Shown here piece after piece: positions 33,303 through 42,650 of a stretch of DNA of 64,000 nucleotides (position 1 is the stretch's first letter; each line of letters starts with the position of its first letter). The position numbers and the translations under genes are program-made. The notes beneath the pieces are model-generated. The model had not been told where the DNA came from. It saw only the letters and a list, made by a program, of their open reading frames with translations, and made no database searches. Origin of the DNA: Aestuariivita boseongensis (GTDB lineage Bacteria > Pseudomonadota > Alphaproteobacteria > Rhodobacterales > Rhodobacteraceae). The DNA lies in assembly GCF_001262635.1 (NCBI RefSeq), contig NZ_JXYH01000013.1, positions 18,521 to 82,520 of the forward strand, given 5' to 3'.

Positions 33303-33973
33303 CAGCGGGTCTCTTTCAGGTAGGGCATGGCTTTGCGCAGGTAATCATAGCCGGTGAGCAATGTCAGCCCCGCGGCGATCCACAGAAGCGTGAGGCCGAT
33401 CCAGCCCGACCAGAGCATTCCTTCGAATTTCCAGCGCAGGCCCATCAGGTCTTCGACTTCACCGGCCATGATCTGATCGACCAGCGCCTGATCCATGCCC
33501 ATGGCGGACATGCCGAGGTAATGTTCGAACACACCCTGGGCGAACAGCACGGCGATGGCGAACATCTGAACGGTGGTCTTCCATTTCGCCAGCGGCGTGA
33601 CCTTCAGCGTGCCTGCGGTGTCGCCCAGGTATTCGCGCAGGCCCGATACAAAGACTTCGCGGAACAGGATGAAGGTTGCGGGCAGCACGAACCACGGCGT
33701 CCAGTTCTGGTTGGAATATCCCACGATCACCATAAGCGCGATCACCACCATCGCCTTGTCGGCAATCGGGTCCAGCATCGCGCCCAGCTTGGTTTCCTGC
33801 TTCCACGCGCGGGCGAGATAGCCGTCGAACCAATCGGTGATGGCGGCGGTCAGAAACAGGATCAGAGCGAACCAGTCGGCGTAAGGCCGGTGGAAATACA
33901 GGAACATCACCGCGACGCCAGGGGCGGCGAGCAGACGCAGAAGCGTCAGGATATTTGGGACGGTCCACTTCAT
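33302..33973 (-). CDS. pgsA: CDP-diacylglycerol-glycerol-3-phosphate 3-phosphatidyltransferase
   Basis: A 223-residue membrane enzyme that makes phosphatidylglycerol phosphate. The CDP-alcohol phosphotransferase signature D-G-x2-A-R-x8-G-x3-D-x3-D is present as WFDGYLARAWKQ followed by GAMLDPIADK (about residues 48-74). N-terminal MKWTVPNILTLLRLLAAP is typical of PgsA. The ATG at 33973 has GGAGCGG upstream; the longer open frame enters the neighbouring gene and is not used. It heads the pgsA-moaD-moaE operon and lies 41 bp after the NylB-like gene. Confidence 0.94.
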   Translation of the reverse strand: MKWTVPNILTLLRLLAAPGVAVMFLYFHRPYADWFALILFLTAAITDWFDGYLARAWKQETKLGAMLDPIADKAMVVIALMVIVGYSNQNWTPWFVLPATFILFREVFVSGLREYLGDTAGTLKVTPLAKWKTTVQMFAIAVLFAQGVFEHYLGMSAMGMDQALVDQIMAGEVEDLMGLRWKFEGMLWSGWIGLTLLWIAAGLTLLTGYDYLRKAMPYLKETR

Positions 33974-34014
33974 ACCGCTCCAATACCCGCTTCGCGCGGG
34001 CATCGGAAGAGGGA

Positions 34015-35178
34015 TCAGCGCAGACAGTCGCGGATGCGGGCCACGGCGGCAAAGACATGCGCGCCGACCGCGTCGCTGGTGGGGTCGTTGTTCGAGGAAA
34101 ACCACGCGACCACGGTTTGCGTTTCCGCACAGGCAAAGAGGTACTGTCCGTGGATGCCCATACCATGGATCATCGGCCCGCCCTCGCCCGGCACGTGATA
34201 CCACTTGGCGCGGTAGGACCGGCCCGGTTCCGGGAAACGGTCGGCGAAATCGCCCTTGGCCCAGGCGGCGGGGTCGCCCCCGGCCCAGATGTCGCGCACC
34301 CAGGCTTCGGGCAGAACCTGACGCCCGTCGCGCGCGCCATCCTGCAACAGCATCTGCCCGACGCGCGCCAGATCGCGGGCGGTGATGCAAAAGCCCCCTG
34401 CCGCGCGGGCGCCGCCGATGCGGTCCACCGTCAGGTCACCGGGCTGTTCCGCGCCCAGCGGTTTCAGCAGGCGTTCGGACAGCAGGTCGGCAAAGCGCAC
34501 ACCGCTTGCACGTTCGAACAGCCACGCAAGCATGTCGGTGACCGGAGAGACATAGTGGAACCGATCCCCATGATCGCCATCGCGTTCGGTTAGAAGGGAT
34601 TGGAAGCTGCGCAGATCCATGGCGCTTTCACCGGGTTCCAAAGGATTCCAGTTCGCGGCCTTGCGGTATTCGATGATTGGTCCGGTGGTGGCGGTGTAAT
34701 CCTCGTCAAAAAGTACCCCTACCTGCATATCCAGCGCCTGCCGGACCGTGGCCCCGTCATATGCCGTGCCGGTCAATTCGGGCAGGTATTCGGTGACAGG
34801 GGCGTTCACATCGACCTCGCCCCGATCCACCAGGCTGCCTGCGACCAGACCCAGCATGGATTTGGACACCGACATGAGGATATGCGGATCGCAGGCCGTC
34901 ATGCCGTTGCGATAGGTCTCATGCACGATCCTGCCCTTGTGCAGGATCACCAGCGCGTCGGTGGACACACCCGAGATGGCCTGACCCAGATCCGCCGCGC
35001 CCAGATCCACCTCACCTTCCGGCAGGTGCCAGATGTTGGCCGCGTCATTCGCCACACGGGCCGAGGGCACGATTTCGCGCACATGGTGGAAGGCCCAGTG
35101 ATTGAAGGGCGAGGTGCGCCAGTTTGCCAGCGTGGCGCGTTTGCCTTCGGGTGGCGGGAAGCCTTGTTGAATGTCCAT
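34015..35178 (-). CDS. Serine hydrolase of the beta-lactamase/NylB-like family
   Basis: A 387-residue penicillin-recognising-fold hydrolase without an obvious signal peptide. The catalytic SxxK motif is SVSK (Ser103, Lys106). The YVSPVTDML segment supplies the tyrosine, and HGMGIHGQYLF occupies the third-motif region. The order and spacing resemble 6-aminohexanoate-dimer hydrolases (NylB) and related esterases or amidases more than true class C beta-lactamases. The physiological substrate is unknown. It precedes pgsA in the same direction and may be part of the same transcript. Confidence 0.85.
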   Translation of the reverse strand: MDIQQGFPPPEGKRATLANWRTSPFNHWAFHHVREIVPSARVANDAANIWHLPEGEVDLGAADLGQAISGVSTDALVILHKGRIVHETYRNGMTACDPHILMSVSKSMLGLVAGSLVDRGEVDVNAPVTEYLPELTGTAYDGATVRQALDMQVGVLFDEDYTATTGPIIEYRKAANWNPLEPGESAMDLRSFQSLLTERDGDHGDRFHYVSPVTDMLAWLFERASGVRFADLLSERLLKPLGAEQPGDLTVDRIGGARAAGGFCITARDLARVGQMLLQDGARDGRQVLPEAWVRDIWAGGDPAAWAKGDFADRFPEPGRSYRAKWYHVPGEGGPMIHGMGIHGQYLFACAETQTVVAWFSSNNDPTSDAVGAHVFAAVARIRDCLR

Positions 35179-35301
35179 GTCTGAGCCCTTTGTCCTGCGC
35201 GGTCAGACAAGCGCGGTTTGACGCCAAGGGCAAGGGAGGCTTTTCATCGGCCGGTTCAGCGCGTAGGCCCTGCGGCAGCTATGCAGAAAGGAATGACCGC
35301 C

Positions 35302-35799
35302 ATGCCCTCGCCCAACCCGATGTTGCATATGGTCTGTGGAAAGATCGGCGCCGGAAAATCCACGCTTTGTGCCCGCTTGGCCAAGGCCGAGGGTACCGTG
35401 CGCCTCAGCGAGGATGATTGGCTTGCCCCGCTTTTCGGCGATCAGATGCGCACGGGCGCGGACTACGTACACTTCGCTGCGAAACTGCGCGACGCGATGA
35501 CCCCGCATATTCAGGCGCTTCTGCGCGAAGGCCTGTCTGTGGTTCTGGATTTTCCTGCCAATACGGTGGAGCAACGTGAATGGATGCGCGATCTGCTGGA
35601 GGCAACAGGGGCGGACCACCAGATGCATGTGCTGGACGTGCCGGATGAGATCTGCCTTGCCCGCCTGCGAGAGAGGAACGCACGCGGCGATCACCCCTTT
35701 GCCCCATCTGAAGATATGTTTCACCGTTTCGCGCGAAATTTTGCACCGCCGACCGAGGCAGAAGGCTTTACCGTGATTGTGCACCGCCACGAGGCATAG
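35302..35799 (+). CDS. P-loop small-molecule kinase-like ATPase
   Basis: A 165-residue protein with an early Walker A motif GKIGAGKST, an ISEDDWL-like acidic segment (LSEDDWLAPLFG) and VVLDFPANT as the second strand. A C-terminal RLRERNARG arginine-rich lid is also present. This is the plan of AAA_33-type kinases such as zeta-toxin-like or chloramphenicol-phosphotransferase-like enzymes. It has no antitoxin gene beside it, so a metabolic kinase is more likely. The ATG at 35302 has AGAAAGGA 9 nt upstream; nearby ATGs at 35281 and 35293 are alternatives. It converges on uvrC across 22 bp. Confidence 0.8.
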   Translation: MPSPNPMLHMVCGKIGAGKSTLCARLAKAEGTVRLSEDDWLAPLFGDQMRTGADYVHFAAKLRDAMTPHIQALLREGLSVVLDFPANTVEQREWMRDLLEATGADHQMHVLDVPDEICLARLRERNARGDHPFAPSEDMFHRFARNFAPPTEAEGFTVIVHRHEA

Positions 35800-35821
35800 T
35801 GCGGTTGGATCCGCGTGCCGC

Positions 35822-37711
35822 CTATCCCCGGTCGTGGAAGAAGTCGTAGATCTTTTCGGCCAAAGCCTCTGACACGCCATCCACGGCCTTGAGATCGGCC
35901 AGATTCGCGCGGCTGACCGCCTTGGCCGACCCGAAATGCGCCAGAAGCGCCCGTTTGCGCGCGGCCCCCACTCCCGCGATTTCGTCCAGAGGGGTTGCGC
36001 CCACGGCCTTGGCGCGTTTGGCGCGGTGGGTGCCGATGGCGAAGCGGTGCGCCTCGTCCCGCAGGCGTTGGACGAAATAGAGGACCGGATCGTTGTGGCG
36101 TAGCGCGAAGGGGCGCGTGCCTACGCGGTGGAATTCTTCTTTGCCCGCGTCGCGGTCCACGCCTTTGGCGACGCCGATCATGGGGATGTCTTCGACCCCG
36201 TGTTCGGCCATGATCTGGGCGACAGCGCTGACCTGCCCGGCCCCGCCGTCGATCAGCAGCAGGTCGGGCCATTGGCCTTTCTCGCGGTCGGGGTCGTCCT
36301 TCATCAGGCGGGCGAAGCGGCGGTTCAGCACCTCTTTCATCATGCCGAAATCGTCGCCGGGCGTCAGGTCATCGCCGCGGATGTTGAATTTGCGATAGCT
36401 GTTCTTCATGAACCCATCGGGGCCAGCCACGATCATCGCGCCCACGGCGTTGGTGCCCTGGATGTGGGAGTTGTCATAAACCTCGATCCGTTGCGGGGGG
36501 GCGTCCAGATCGAACACCTCGGCCAGGCCTTTCAGCAGTTTGGCCTGGGTCGCGGTTTCGGCCATCTTGCGGGCGAGGCTTTCGCGGGCGTTTCGCAGCG
36601 CACCTTCGATCAGCTCGGCCTTTTCGCCGCGCTGGGGCACCAGCACTTCGACCTTGCGGCCCAGTTTCTGGGACAGTGCGTCCTGCATCAGATCGGGGTT
36701 TTCGATCTCGTGGCTGAGGATCACCTGACGGGGCGGTTCCTTGGCGTCATAGAACTGGCCCAGGAAGGCTTCCAGCACCTCGCCCTCGTCGATATCGGCC
36801 CCCACGCGGGGGTAAAAATCGCGGTTGCCCCAGTTCTGGTTGGCGCGGATGAAGAAGACCTGCACGCAAGCCTGCCCGTTTTCCAGATGCAGCGCGATCA
36901 CGTCCGCCTCGGTCACTCCGCGCGGGTTGATGCCCTGGGCGGTCTGCACCTGCGTCAGCGCGCGGATCCGGTCACGCAGGGCGGCGGCGCGTTCAAACTC
37001 CATCGCGTCGGAGGCCTCCTGCATCTGCTTGGCCAGATCCTCCTGCACGCGGGTGGAGCGACCTGTCAGGAAGTTTTCGGCATCCTTGACGCTTTTGGCG
37101 TAATCCTCGGGGCTGATAAGGCCGACGCAAGGGCCTGAACAGCGCTTGATCTGGTAAAGCAGACAGGGCCGCGACCGGCTTTCGAACATCGCATCGGTGC
37201 AGTTGCGCAGAAGGAACACCTTCTGCAGCTGGTTCAGCGTGCGGTTCACGGCACCCGCACTGGCGAAGGGGCCGAAATAGGCGCCTTTTTCCTTCTTCGC
37301 GCCGCGGTGTTTTTTGATCTGCGGATAGGCGTGGTTCTTGGCCACCAGAATGTTGGGAAAGCTTTTGTCGTCGCGCAGCAGGACGTTGTATTTCGGCTTG
37401 AGCTGCTTGATCAGGTTCTGTTCCAGCAAAAGCGCCTCGGTCTCGGTCCGGGTGGTCAGAAACATCATCGAAGCGGTTTCGCGGATCATCCGGGCAATGC
37501 GCGCGGAATGGCCCGAGGGGCGGGCATAGTTCGACACCCGCGCGCGCAGGTTGCGCGCCTTGCCCACGTAGAGAACGCGGCTTTGTTCATCCAGCATCCG
37601 GTAAACACCCGGAGAGCTGTCCAGCGTCTTGAGATAGCTTTGGATGCAGGCATGGCCCGTGACCGCCTGGGGCGATCCGGTCTGATCCTGGGGTGAGGTT
37701 TGCGCGGTCAT
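35822..37711 (-). CDS. uvrC: Excinuclease ABC subunit C
   Basis: A 629-residue nucleotide-excision repair nuclease. The N-terminal GIY-YIG domain ([27 protein letters not shown], about 33-58) makes the 3' cut. The UVR motif lies in the middle ([15 protein letters not shown]). The RNase H-like domain makes the 5' cut ([20 protein letters not shown] and [10 protein letters not shown]). The C-terminal helix-hairpin-helix pair ends near residue 625. Its length and domain order are normal. It lies downstream of an AT-rich gap that holds a perfect DnaA box. Confidence 0.96.
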   Translation of the reverse strand: MTAQTSPQDQTGSPQAVTGHACIQSYLKTLDSSPGVYRMLDEQSRVLYVGKARNLRARVSNYARPSGHSARIARMIRETASMMFLTTRTETEALLLEQNLIKQLKPKYNVLLRDDKSFPNILVAKNHAYPQIKKHRGAKKEKGAYFGPFASAGAVNRTLNQLQKVFLLRNCTDAMFESRSRPCLLYQIKRCSGPCVGLISPEDYAKSVKDAENFLTGRSTRVQEDLAKQMQEASDAMEFERAAALRDRIRALTQVQTAQGINPRGVTEADVIALHLENGQACVQVFFIRANQNWGNRDFYPRVGADIDEGEVLEAFLGQFYDAKEPPRQVILSHEIENPDLMQDALSQKLGRKVEVLVPQRGEKAELIEGALRNARESLARKMAETATQAKLLKGLAEVFDLDAPPQRIEVYDNSHIQGTNAVGAMIVAGPDGFMKNSYRKFNIRGDDLTPGDDFGMMKEVLNRRFARLMKDDPDREKGQWPDLLLIDGGAGQVSAVAQIMAEHGVEDIPMIGVAKGVDRDAGKEEFHRVGTRPFALRHNDPVLYFVQRLRDEAHRFAIGTHRAKRAKAVGATPLDEIAGVGAARKRALLAHFGSAKAVSRANLADLKAVDGVSEALAEKIYDFFHDRG

Positions 37712-38012
37712 GAGACTGTCATATGATTCTCATGCTGCGGCTGCAATCTTGAGGCACATTGTTCAAGACTAAAGCTTTCCACGAAAGCTGTGGATAACTC
37801 TGATGATATGTTTGGGGCACCGGGAATTTTTCTTTGATTTCCGGTGATTTCGTTAAATTGCACAAAAATTGGGCGCAATTCCAAGCCCTTGATCTTAAAC
37901 GATACTTTTTTGTGATGCTTACAAATGGTTGAAAATATTAAACTTTTTGTAACAGCTTGGTAACCACGCTTAAACCGGTGCAAAACTTGATGCGCAGATG
38001 CAGCATTACCTG
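37712..38012. other. AT-rich 300-bp intergenic region before uvrC
   Basis: No gene is supported here. The sequence is visibly much richer in A/T than the rest of the window. It contains a short hairpin AGCTTTC/GAAAGCT with loop CAC (37773-37789) and a longer one with arms CACCGGGAAT/TGATTTCCGGTG-like (37818-37846). A perfect DnaA box abuts the first hairpin. The region must hold the uvrC promoter and any terminator of the upstream SDR gene. An open frame of 102 codons in it has atypical composition and is not a gene. Confidence 0.5.
37789..37797 (-). promoter_or_regulatory. Perfect-consensus DnaA box
   Basis: The minus strand reads TTATCCACA, the E. coli consensus DnaA-binding site, in the AT-rich region about 80 bp upstream of the uvrC start. 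It is a single copy; I found no cluster of related sites nearby, so an origin of replication is not supported. DnaA-dependent control of uvrC, or a titration site, would be possible explanations. A chance match also remains possible. Confidence 0.45.
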
Positions 38013-38792
38013 TCATTCAACCCCCAGCACGTCAGGCGTTTCCCAGACCAGATGCTGGCCCCCATCCACGCATAGCAGTTGGCCCGTGACCGCGCGCGCA
38101 TCCAGGAAATAGCCAAGCGCGGCGCAGATCCCTTCGGGATCAGCACCCCGTTTCAGCACCGTCGCTGCCCGTTGGCGGGCGAAATGATCTGTTGTCTGAC
38201 GCACGCCCTGCATTGTCGGGCCAGGGCCAATCGCGTTGACGCGGATCGCGGGGGCAAGCGCCTGCGAGGTGGTTTGCGTCATCGCCCAAAGGCCCATCTT
38301 GGCAATGGTATAGGTCATGAATTCAGGCGTCAGTTTGCGCACCCGCTGGTCAATCAGATTGACGATCAGCCCGCTGGCCTGCGGTTCGCCGTTCTCGTCC
38401 ACAGCGGGCTCAAGCCCCTGGGCGGCCATGGCCTGGGTCAGAACGAAAGGCGCGCGCAGGTTGCTTTCCAGATGGCGGTCCCAGCTGTCGCGTGTGGCCG
38501 ATGTGATGTTGTCATACTCAAAAATCGAGGCGTTGTTGATCAGGCAGGTGATTGGCCCGCCCAACCCCTCTGACGCCTGGGACAGAAGTGCCTGGGTTTG
38601 CCCTTCGTCCAGCAGGTCGGCCTGGCAGGTGATGGCGCGGCGGCCCATGGCGGTGATCTGGTCCGCCACTTCGCGCGCGTCCACGTCCGAGGTGGCATAG
38701 TGGATGGCCACGTCAAAGCCACGCCCTGCCAGATAGAGGGCCATTGCCCGCCCCAGACGCTTGCCCGCGCCGGTTACCAAAGCTTTTGTCAT
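38013..38792 (-). CDS. SDR oxidoreductase, FolM/PTR1-like pteridine reductase
   Basis: A 259-residue short-chain dehydrogenase. The cofactor motif TGAGKRLGRA (7-16) is the TGxxxRxG variant found in pteridine reductases and FolM. NNAS (86-89) and the YxxxK pair (Tyr161, Lys165) are present. Asp148 takes the place of the usual catalytic Ser, again as in PTR1-type enzymes. A role in reducing dihydromonapterin or dihydrofolate is likely but not certain. It lies 15 bp downstream of the antiporter gene in the same direction. Confidence 0.82.
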   Translation of the reverse strand: MTKALVTGAGKRLGRAMALYLAGRGFDVAIHYATSDVDAREVADQITAMGRRAITCQADLLDEGQTQALLSQASEGLGGPITCLINNASIFEYDNITSATRDSWDRHLESNLRAPFVLTQAMAAQGLEPAVDENGEPQASGLIVNLIDQRVRKLTPEFMTYTIAKMGLWAMTQTTSQALAPAIRVNAIGPGPTMQGVRQTTDHFARQRAATVLKRGADPEGICAALGYFLDARAVTGQLLCVDGGQHLVWETPDVLGVE

Positions 38793-38807
38793 CTTGGTTG
38801 GTCCTGC

Positions 38808-39761
38808 TTAGATCAGTACGACTGCAAGGTAGGCCACATAGGCCGCGGTCAAGGCAACGCCCCAGATGCGCGTTATATCCTTTTTCAGGAAAACAAAGGG
38901 CAGGATCACCAGCGAGGCCGCCAGCATCACCCACAAGTCCTGACGCAGGAAGGATGGATCGACCGGGATCGGGCCAACCAGCGTGGCGATGCCGATGATG
39001 GCCAGCAGGTTGAACATGTTCGATCCGATCACATTGCCCAGCGCCACATCGGCTTGCCGACGCAGGGCGGCCATAACAGTGGTGGCCAGTTCGGGAAGGG
39101 ATGTGCCGATCGCCACCAGCGTCAGTCCGATCACGGTGTCGCTGACGCCATATTGCTTTGCTATAATGGTGGCATTGTCGACCAGGATATCGGCCCCCAG
39201 CGGAAGTCCGATCAGACCCAGCGCCAGATACAGCGCCACTTGCCAGACGGGCATTTCGGGGTCGGCGCCTTCCAGTTCCTCCAGATCCAGTTCGACCGCT
39301 TCGCCCGCTTGCTGATGCGCACGCGCATCGCGGAAGGCATCGAACAGCACAAAGGCCAGGGCAGACAGAAGGATCAGACCGCTGATCCAGGTGAAAGTGC
39401 CCATGAAGGCCAGCGCGATAAACAGCACAGATGCGGCCAGCATGAAGACATAGGTTTTTCTGCTGTCGCAGGTGCTGGTGTGCAGCGGGGCTAGGATCGC
39501 GGGGATGCCCAGCACCAGAAGGATATTGGCGGTATTCGACCCCACCACATTGCCCAGCGCGATACCCGGCGCTTCGTCCATGATGGCCTTGACCGAGATC
39601 AAAAGCTCAGGAGCAGAGGTGCCGAAGGCCACGATGGTCAGGCTGACGATCAGGGCGGGAATGCCCAGCCGCAGCGACAGGTTCACCGCCCCTTTGACCA
39701 GGCTGTCCCCGGCCAGAAGCAGGATTACCAATCCAAGGCCTGACAGCAGCCAGGGGATCAT
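38808..39761 (-). CDS. Calcium/sodium antiporter (CaCA family)
   Basis: A 317-residue membrane protein with two inverted repeats, each holding the alpha-repeat signature: VAFGTSAPELLISVKA with GNVVGSNTANILLVLG, and VAIGTSLPELATTVMAA with GNVIGSNMFNLLAIIG. It is a YrbG-type K+-independent Na+/Ca2+ exchanger of about ten helices. The ATG at 39761 overlaps the preceding microprotein stop (ATGA), which fixes the start. An acidic cytoplasmic loop lies in the middle (AVELDLEELEGADPE). Confidence 0.92.
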   Translation of the reverse strand: MIPWLLSGLGLVILLLAGDSLVKGAVNLSLRLGIPALIVSLTIVAFGTSAPELLISVKAIMDEAPGIALGNVVGSNTANILLVLGIPAILAPLHTSTCDSRKTYVFMLAASVLFIALAFMGTFTWISGLILLSALAFVLFDAFRDARAHQQAGEAVELDLEELEGADPEMPVWQVALYLALGLIGLPLGADILVDNATIIAKQYGVSDTVIGLTLVAIGTSLPELATTVMAALRRQADVALGNVIGSNMFNLLAIIGIATLVGPIPVDPSFLRQDLWVMLAASLVILPFVFLKKDITRIWGVALTAAYVAYLAVVLI

Positions 39762-39931
39762 GCGCCCTTCCCTCCGGCGCCGCAGGGGCATGGCCCCTTG
39801 CCAATGCGATACCGCCCGCAGGACCGGCACTTGGCCGATTGCAGGCGTTTCAGCCCCGGCAGGCGCAGCTTTCCGAACATGGCCAGCACAGCCATGAAGA
39901 TCAGGAAGAGAGAGACGATCTTCAGTATCAC
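39758..39931 (-). CDS. 57-residue zinc-ribbon membrane microprotein
   Basis: A short protein made of one hydrophobic segment (VILKIVSLFLIFMAVLAMFG) followed by a basic stretch and two CxxC-like pairs: CRSCGRYRIGKGPCPCG. Four cysteines in this spacing suggest a zinc ribbon facing the cytoplasm. I chose the GTG at 39931, one base after the S49 peptidase stop (TGACGTG), over a TTG four codons earlier. It overlaps the antiporter gene by ATGA. The tight coupling on both sides supports a real gene; the function is unknown. Confidence 0.75.
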   Translation of the reverse strand: MILKIVSLFLIFMAVLAMFGKLRLPGLKRLQSAKCRSCGRYRIGKGPCPCGAGGKGA

Positions 39932-39932
39932 G

Positions 39933-40730
39933 TCAGAGGCCAAAACGGGCGAATTCCGCCCGCTCCTCGATCCCTGTGAAGGCGTCTTCGATCACGCGGG
40001 CGCCAAAGCGCTGGAACAGGGGTTTTTTCACTTCGTAACGGCGGAAGGTGACCTTTTTGCCGAAGACCTCTTGCATCTTGGGTTTCAGGTGGCCAATCCC
40101 GTCGATCAGGCCCAGGTCCTTGGCGCGTTTGGCAAGCCAGATCTCTCCGGTGAAAAGATCCTGGTCCTCGGGCAGTTTGCCTGCGCGGCGGGTGCTGACA
40201 TGATCCTTGAAATTGGTGTGGATGTCTTCGAGGATCGCTTTCAGGCGCTCCACATCCTCGGGGTTTTCGGGGCGGAAGGGGTCCAGCATGGATTTCGACT
40301 TGCCGGCGGTATAGACACGCCGCTCGATACCCTGCCTAGCCAGGAATTCATGCGCGCCGAAACTGGCCGAGATCACACCGATGGACCCCAGGACCGAACT
40401 GTCATCGGCCCAGATCTCATCCGCGGCGGCGGCCAGCCAATACCCGCCGGATGCGGCCACGTCTTCGACAAAGGCGTAGACCTTGGTTTCGGTTTCTTCC
40501 GCCAGTCGGCGAATGCGCGATCCGATCAGTGACGATTGCACCGGCGATCCGCCCGGCGAGTTGATCTCAAGCGCGACGGCATCTGGTTTGCCTTTGCGGA
40601 AGGCCTTTTCCAGAAGAGGGCCGACAGTGGCATCGCTGAGCGAGCCACGGCCGGGCATGCCAATAGCACCGGAGAGGCGCACAACGGCAACGCGCGGATC
40701 GGTTTTTATGAAGGGCAGCCAGCGTTTCAT
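39933..40730 (-). CDS. S49-family peptidase (SppA/SohB-like)
   Basis: A 265-residue serine protease of the signal-peptide peptidase A family, single-domain form. The catalytic serine is Ser94 in VAASGGYWLA, and the lysine is Lys146 in TAGKSKSMLD. The spacing of 52 residues is the same as in Bacillus SppA. The oxyanion segment LEINSPGG (54-61) is present. Unlike SppA it has no strong N-terminal membrane helix, so it may be peripheral or cytoplasmic. It heads the peptidase-microprotein-antiporter-SDR operon. Confidence 0.9.
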   Translation of the reverse strand: MKRWLPFIKTDPRVAVVRLSGAIGMPGRGSLSDATVGPLLEKAFRKGKPDAVALEINSPGGSPVQSSLIGSRIRRLAEETETKVYAFVEDVAASGGYWLAAAADEIWADDSSVLGSIGVISASFGAHEFLARQGIERRVYTAGKSKSMLDPFRPENPEDVERLKAILEDIHTNFKDHVSTRRAGKLPEDQDLFTGEIWLAKRAKDLGLIDGIGHLKPKMQEVFGKKVTFRRYEVKKPLFQRFGARVIEDAFTGIEERAEFARFGL

Positions 40731-40859
40731 TCACCCCCATGTAGAATGCCATCAGGGGCGAAACAAGGCGGGGGTGTCAGATGAAAGGACCGGTTTTGCC
40801 AATCATCGCATGATTTTGCATTTTTGCCACGCCCCGGCATCCGGGACACGGCAGAACGC

Positions 40860-41621
40860 TTAGCTGCGGATGCGCCAGCCGGTTTTGAAGATCCACCAGA
40901 TCACCGTCATGCAGGCCAGGGTAAAGCCGCCAATGGCCAGAAGAGACAGGCCGATGGGCACATCGGCCAGCCCATAGAAGGACCAGCGGAAGCCCGAGAT
41001 CAGATAGACCACCGGATTGAAATACGAGATCGTCTGCCAAACCGGCGGCAGCATCGAGATCGAGTAAAACGACCCGCCCAGAAAGACGAGCGGCGTGATC
41101 ACCATCAACGGCACCAGTTGCAGCTGTTCGAAACTGCCTGCCCAGATCCCGATGATAAAGCCCAGAAGCGCGAAGCTGAGGCAGGTCAGCAGCAGGAACG
41201 CCACCATCGCCAGCGGGTGCTGGATCTGCAGATCGACAAAGAAATACGAGGTGACAAGGATCACGACCCCGATGAACAGCGCCTTGGTGGCTGCAGCGCC
41301 CACATAGCCGCAGACGATTTCCAGAAAGTTCACCGGGGCCGAGAGCAGTTCATAGATCGTGCCGATGAATTTCGGGAAATAGATGCCGAATGACGCGTTG
41401 GAGATGGCCTGCGTCATCACGCTGAGCATCACCAGCCCCGGCACGATGAACGCGCCATAGCTGACGCCATCGACCTGATCGATGCGCGAGCCGATCGCGG
41501 CGCCGAAGACCACGAAATAAAGCGAGGTCGACAGAACCGGCGAGAGAAAGCTTTGCGTCAGCGTGCGGAAAAAGCGCGCCATCTCGAATTTATAGATGGC
41601 AAGGATGGCGGTCGGGTTCAT
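40860..41621 (-). CDS. ABC-2 type transporter permease
   Basis: A 253-residue six-helix permease of the ABC-2 class, with the typical segment [33 protein letters not shown] near the middle and a C-terminal half ending [12 protein letters not shown]. It pairs with the ATPase gene directly upstream (4-bp overlap) as an exporter. The family includes capsule, antibiotic and lipid exporters (YadH-like); the substrate is not predictable. Downstream, 40833-40845 holds a short hairpin, CCCGG/CCGGG with loop CAT, that may end the transcript. Confidence 0.91.
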   Translation of the reverse strand: MNPTAILAIYKFEMARFFRTLTQSFLSPVLSTSLYFVVFGAAIGSRIDQVDGVSYGAFIVPGLVMLSVMTQAISNASFGIYFPKFIGTIYELLSAPVNFLEIVCGYVGAAATKALFIGVVILVTSYFFVDLQIQHPLAMVAFLLLTCLSFALLGFIIGIWAGSFEQLQLVPLMVITPLVFLGGSFYSISMLPPVWQTISYFNPVVYLISGFRWSFYGLADVPIGLSLLAIGGFTLACMTVIWWIFKTGWRIRS

Positions 41622-42556
41622 GCGGCGTCCTCCTGCGCGTCTTTGACGAGGTCGACAAAGATCTCCTCAAGGCTGGATTGGCGGGTTTCCACATCGCGCA
41701 GCGTCAGGCCGCTGGCGGCCACATCGTTCAGCAGCTGCGTGATCCCCGTGCGGTCAGCGCGGGTGTCGTAGGTGTAAAGCAACGCCGTGCCGCCTTCGGC
41801 CAGTTCGACCCGATCGCGATCCAGCGCGGCGGGGATATCCGTCAGGGTTTCGGCGAGGTGGACAAGGATCTGCTTCTTGCCCATCTGGCGCATCAGCGTG
41901 GCCTTGTCTTCGACCAGCAGCAATTCGCCCTTGGCAATGACGCCCACGCGGTCGGCGATGGCTTCGGCCTCTTCAATATAATGGGTGGTCAGGATGATGG
42001 TGACGCCGCTGGCTTTCAGTTCGTCCACGATGTTCCACATGTCGCGGCGCAGTTCGACATCCACCCCGGCGGTGGGTTCATCCAGAAACAGCACGCGCGG
42101 TTCATGCGCCAGCGCCTTTGCGATCAGGACGCGCCGTTTCATGCCACCCGAAAGCGCGTTGATCTGGTTGTTGCGTTTGTCCCAGAGCGAGAGCTTTTTC
42201 AGGATCTCTTCGATATAGGCGTCATTGCGGGGCTTGCCGAACAGCCCGCGGGAAAAGCGCACCGTGTTGATGACTTTTTCAAAGGGTTCCAGCGCGACTT
42301 CCTGCGGCACCAGACCGATCAGCGATCGCGCGGCGCGGAAATCGTCGATGATGTCATGGCCCGCGACACGCACCGTGCCGGATGTGGGCTGTGCGATCCC
42401 GCAGATGGTGGAAATCAGCGTGGTTTTCCCGGCGCCGTTGGGGCCGAGCAGCGCCAGAATCTCCCCATCGAGGATCGACAGGGTGACGCCTTTGAGCGCC
42501 TCGAACCCATCCGCATAGGATTTCCGAAGCGCGTTGATTTCCACAATTGCCGACAT
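41618..42556 (-). CDS. ABC transporter ATP-binding protein (ABC-2 exporter)
   Basis: A 312-residue ATPase with Walker [11 protein letters not shown]-loop PQEVAL, signature LSGGMKRR, Walker [14 protein letters not shown] and the switch histidine in ILTTHYIEE. The C-terminal 80 residues are the regulatory tail common to ABC-2 (YadG-like) ATPases. The ATG at 42556 has GGAAAGG six bases upstream; an earlier TTG is less likely. It is the first gene of a two-gene exporter operon. Confidence 0.93.
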   Translation of the reverse strand: MSAIVEINALRKSYADGFEALKGVTLSILDGEILALLGPNGAGKTTLISTICGIAQPTSGTVRVAGHDIIDDFRAARSLIGLVPQEVALEPFEKVINTVRFSRGLFGKPRNDAYIEEILKKLSLWDKRNNQINALSGGMKRRVLIAKALAHEPRVLFLDEPTAGVDVELRRDMWNIVDELKASGVTIILTTHYIEEAEAIADRVGVIAKGELLLVEDKATLMRQMGKKQILVHLAETLTDIPAALDRDRVELAEGGTALLYTYDTRADRTGITQLLNDVAASGLTLRDVETRQSSLEEIFVDLVKDAQEDAA

Positions 42557-42650
42557 GACAGACCTTTCCAAATCGCAGGCTGAACTATTTGGTTCAGTTG
42601 CGAAAGGCCATGTCAGAAATGAGAGAGCGCGTTGTGCGCCAGCGCGCGGA

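Noticed and set aside
34015..35178. Class C beta-lactamase conferring resistance
   Set aside because: SxxK is present, but there is no signal peptide and the other motifs resemble NylB-type esterases or amidases.
35302..35799. Zeta-type toxin of a toxin-antitoxin system
   Set aside because: The P-loop kinase has no adjacent antitoxin-like gene and no other plasmid-maintenance feature; a metabolic kinase is the simpler reading.
37708..38016. 102-codon open frame in the AT-rich gap upstream of uvrC
   Set aside because: It overlaps the SDR and uvrC ends, has no Shine-Dalgarno sequence, no motif, and arises from the low stop-codon content of one frame.
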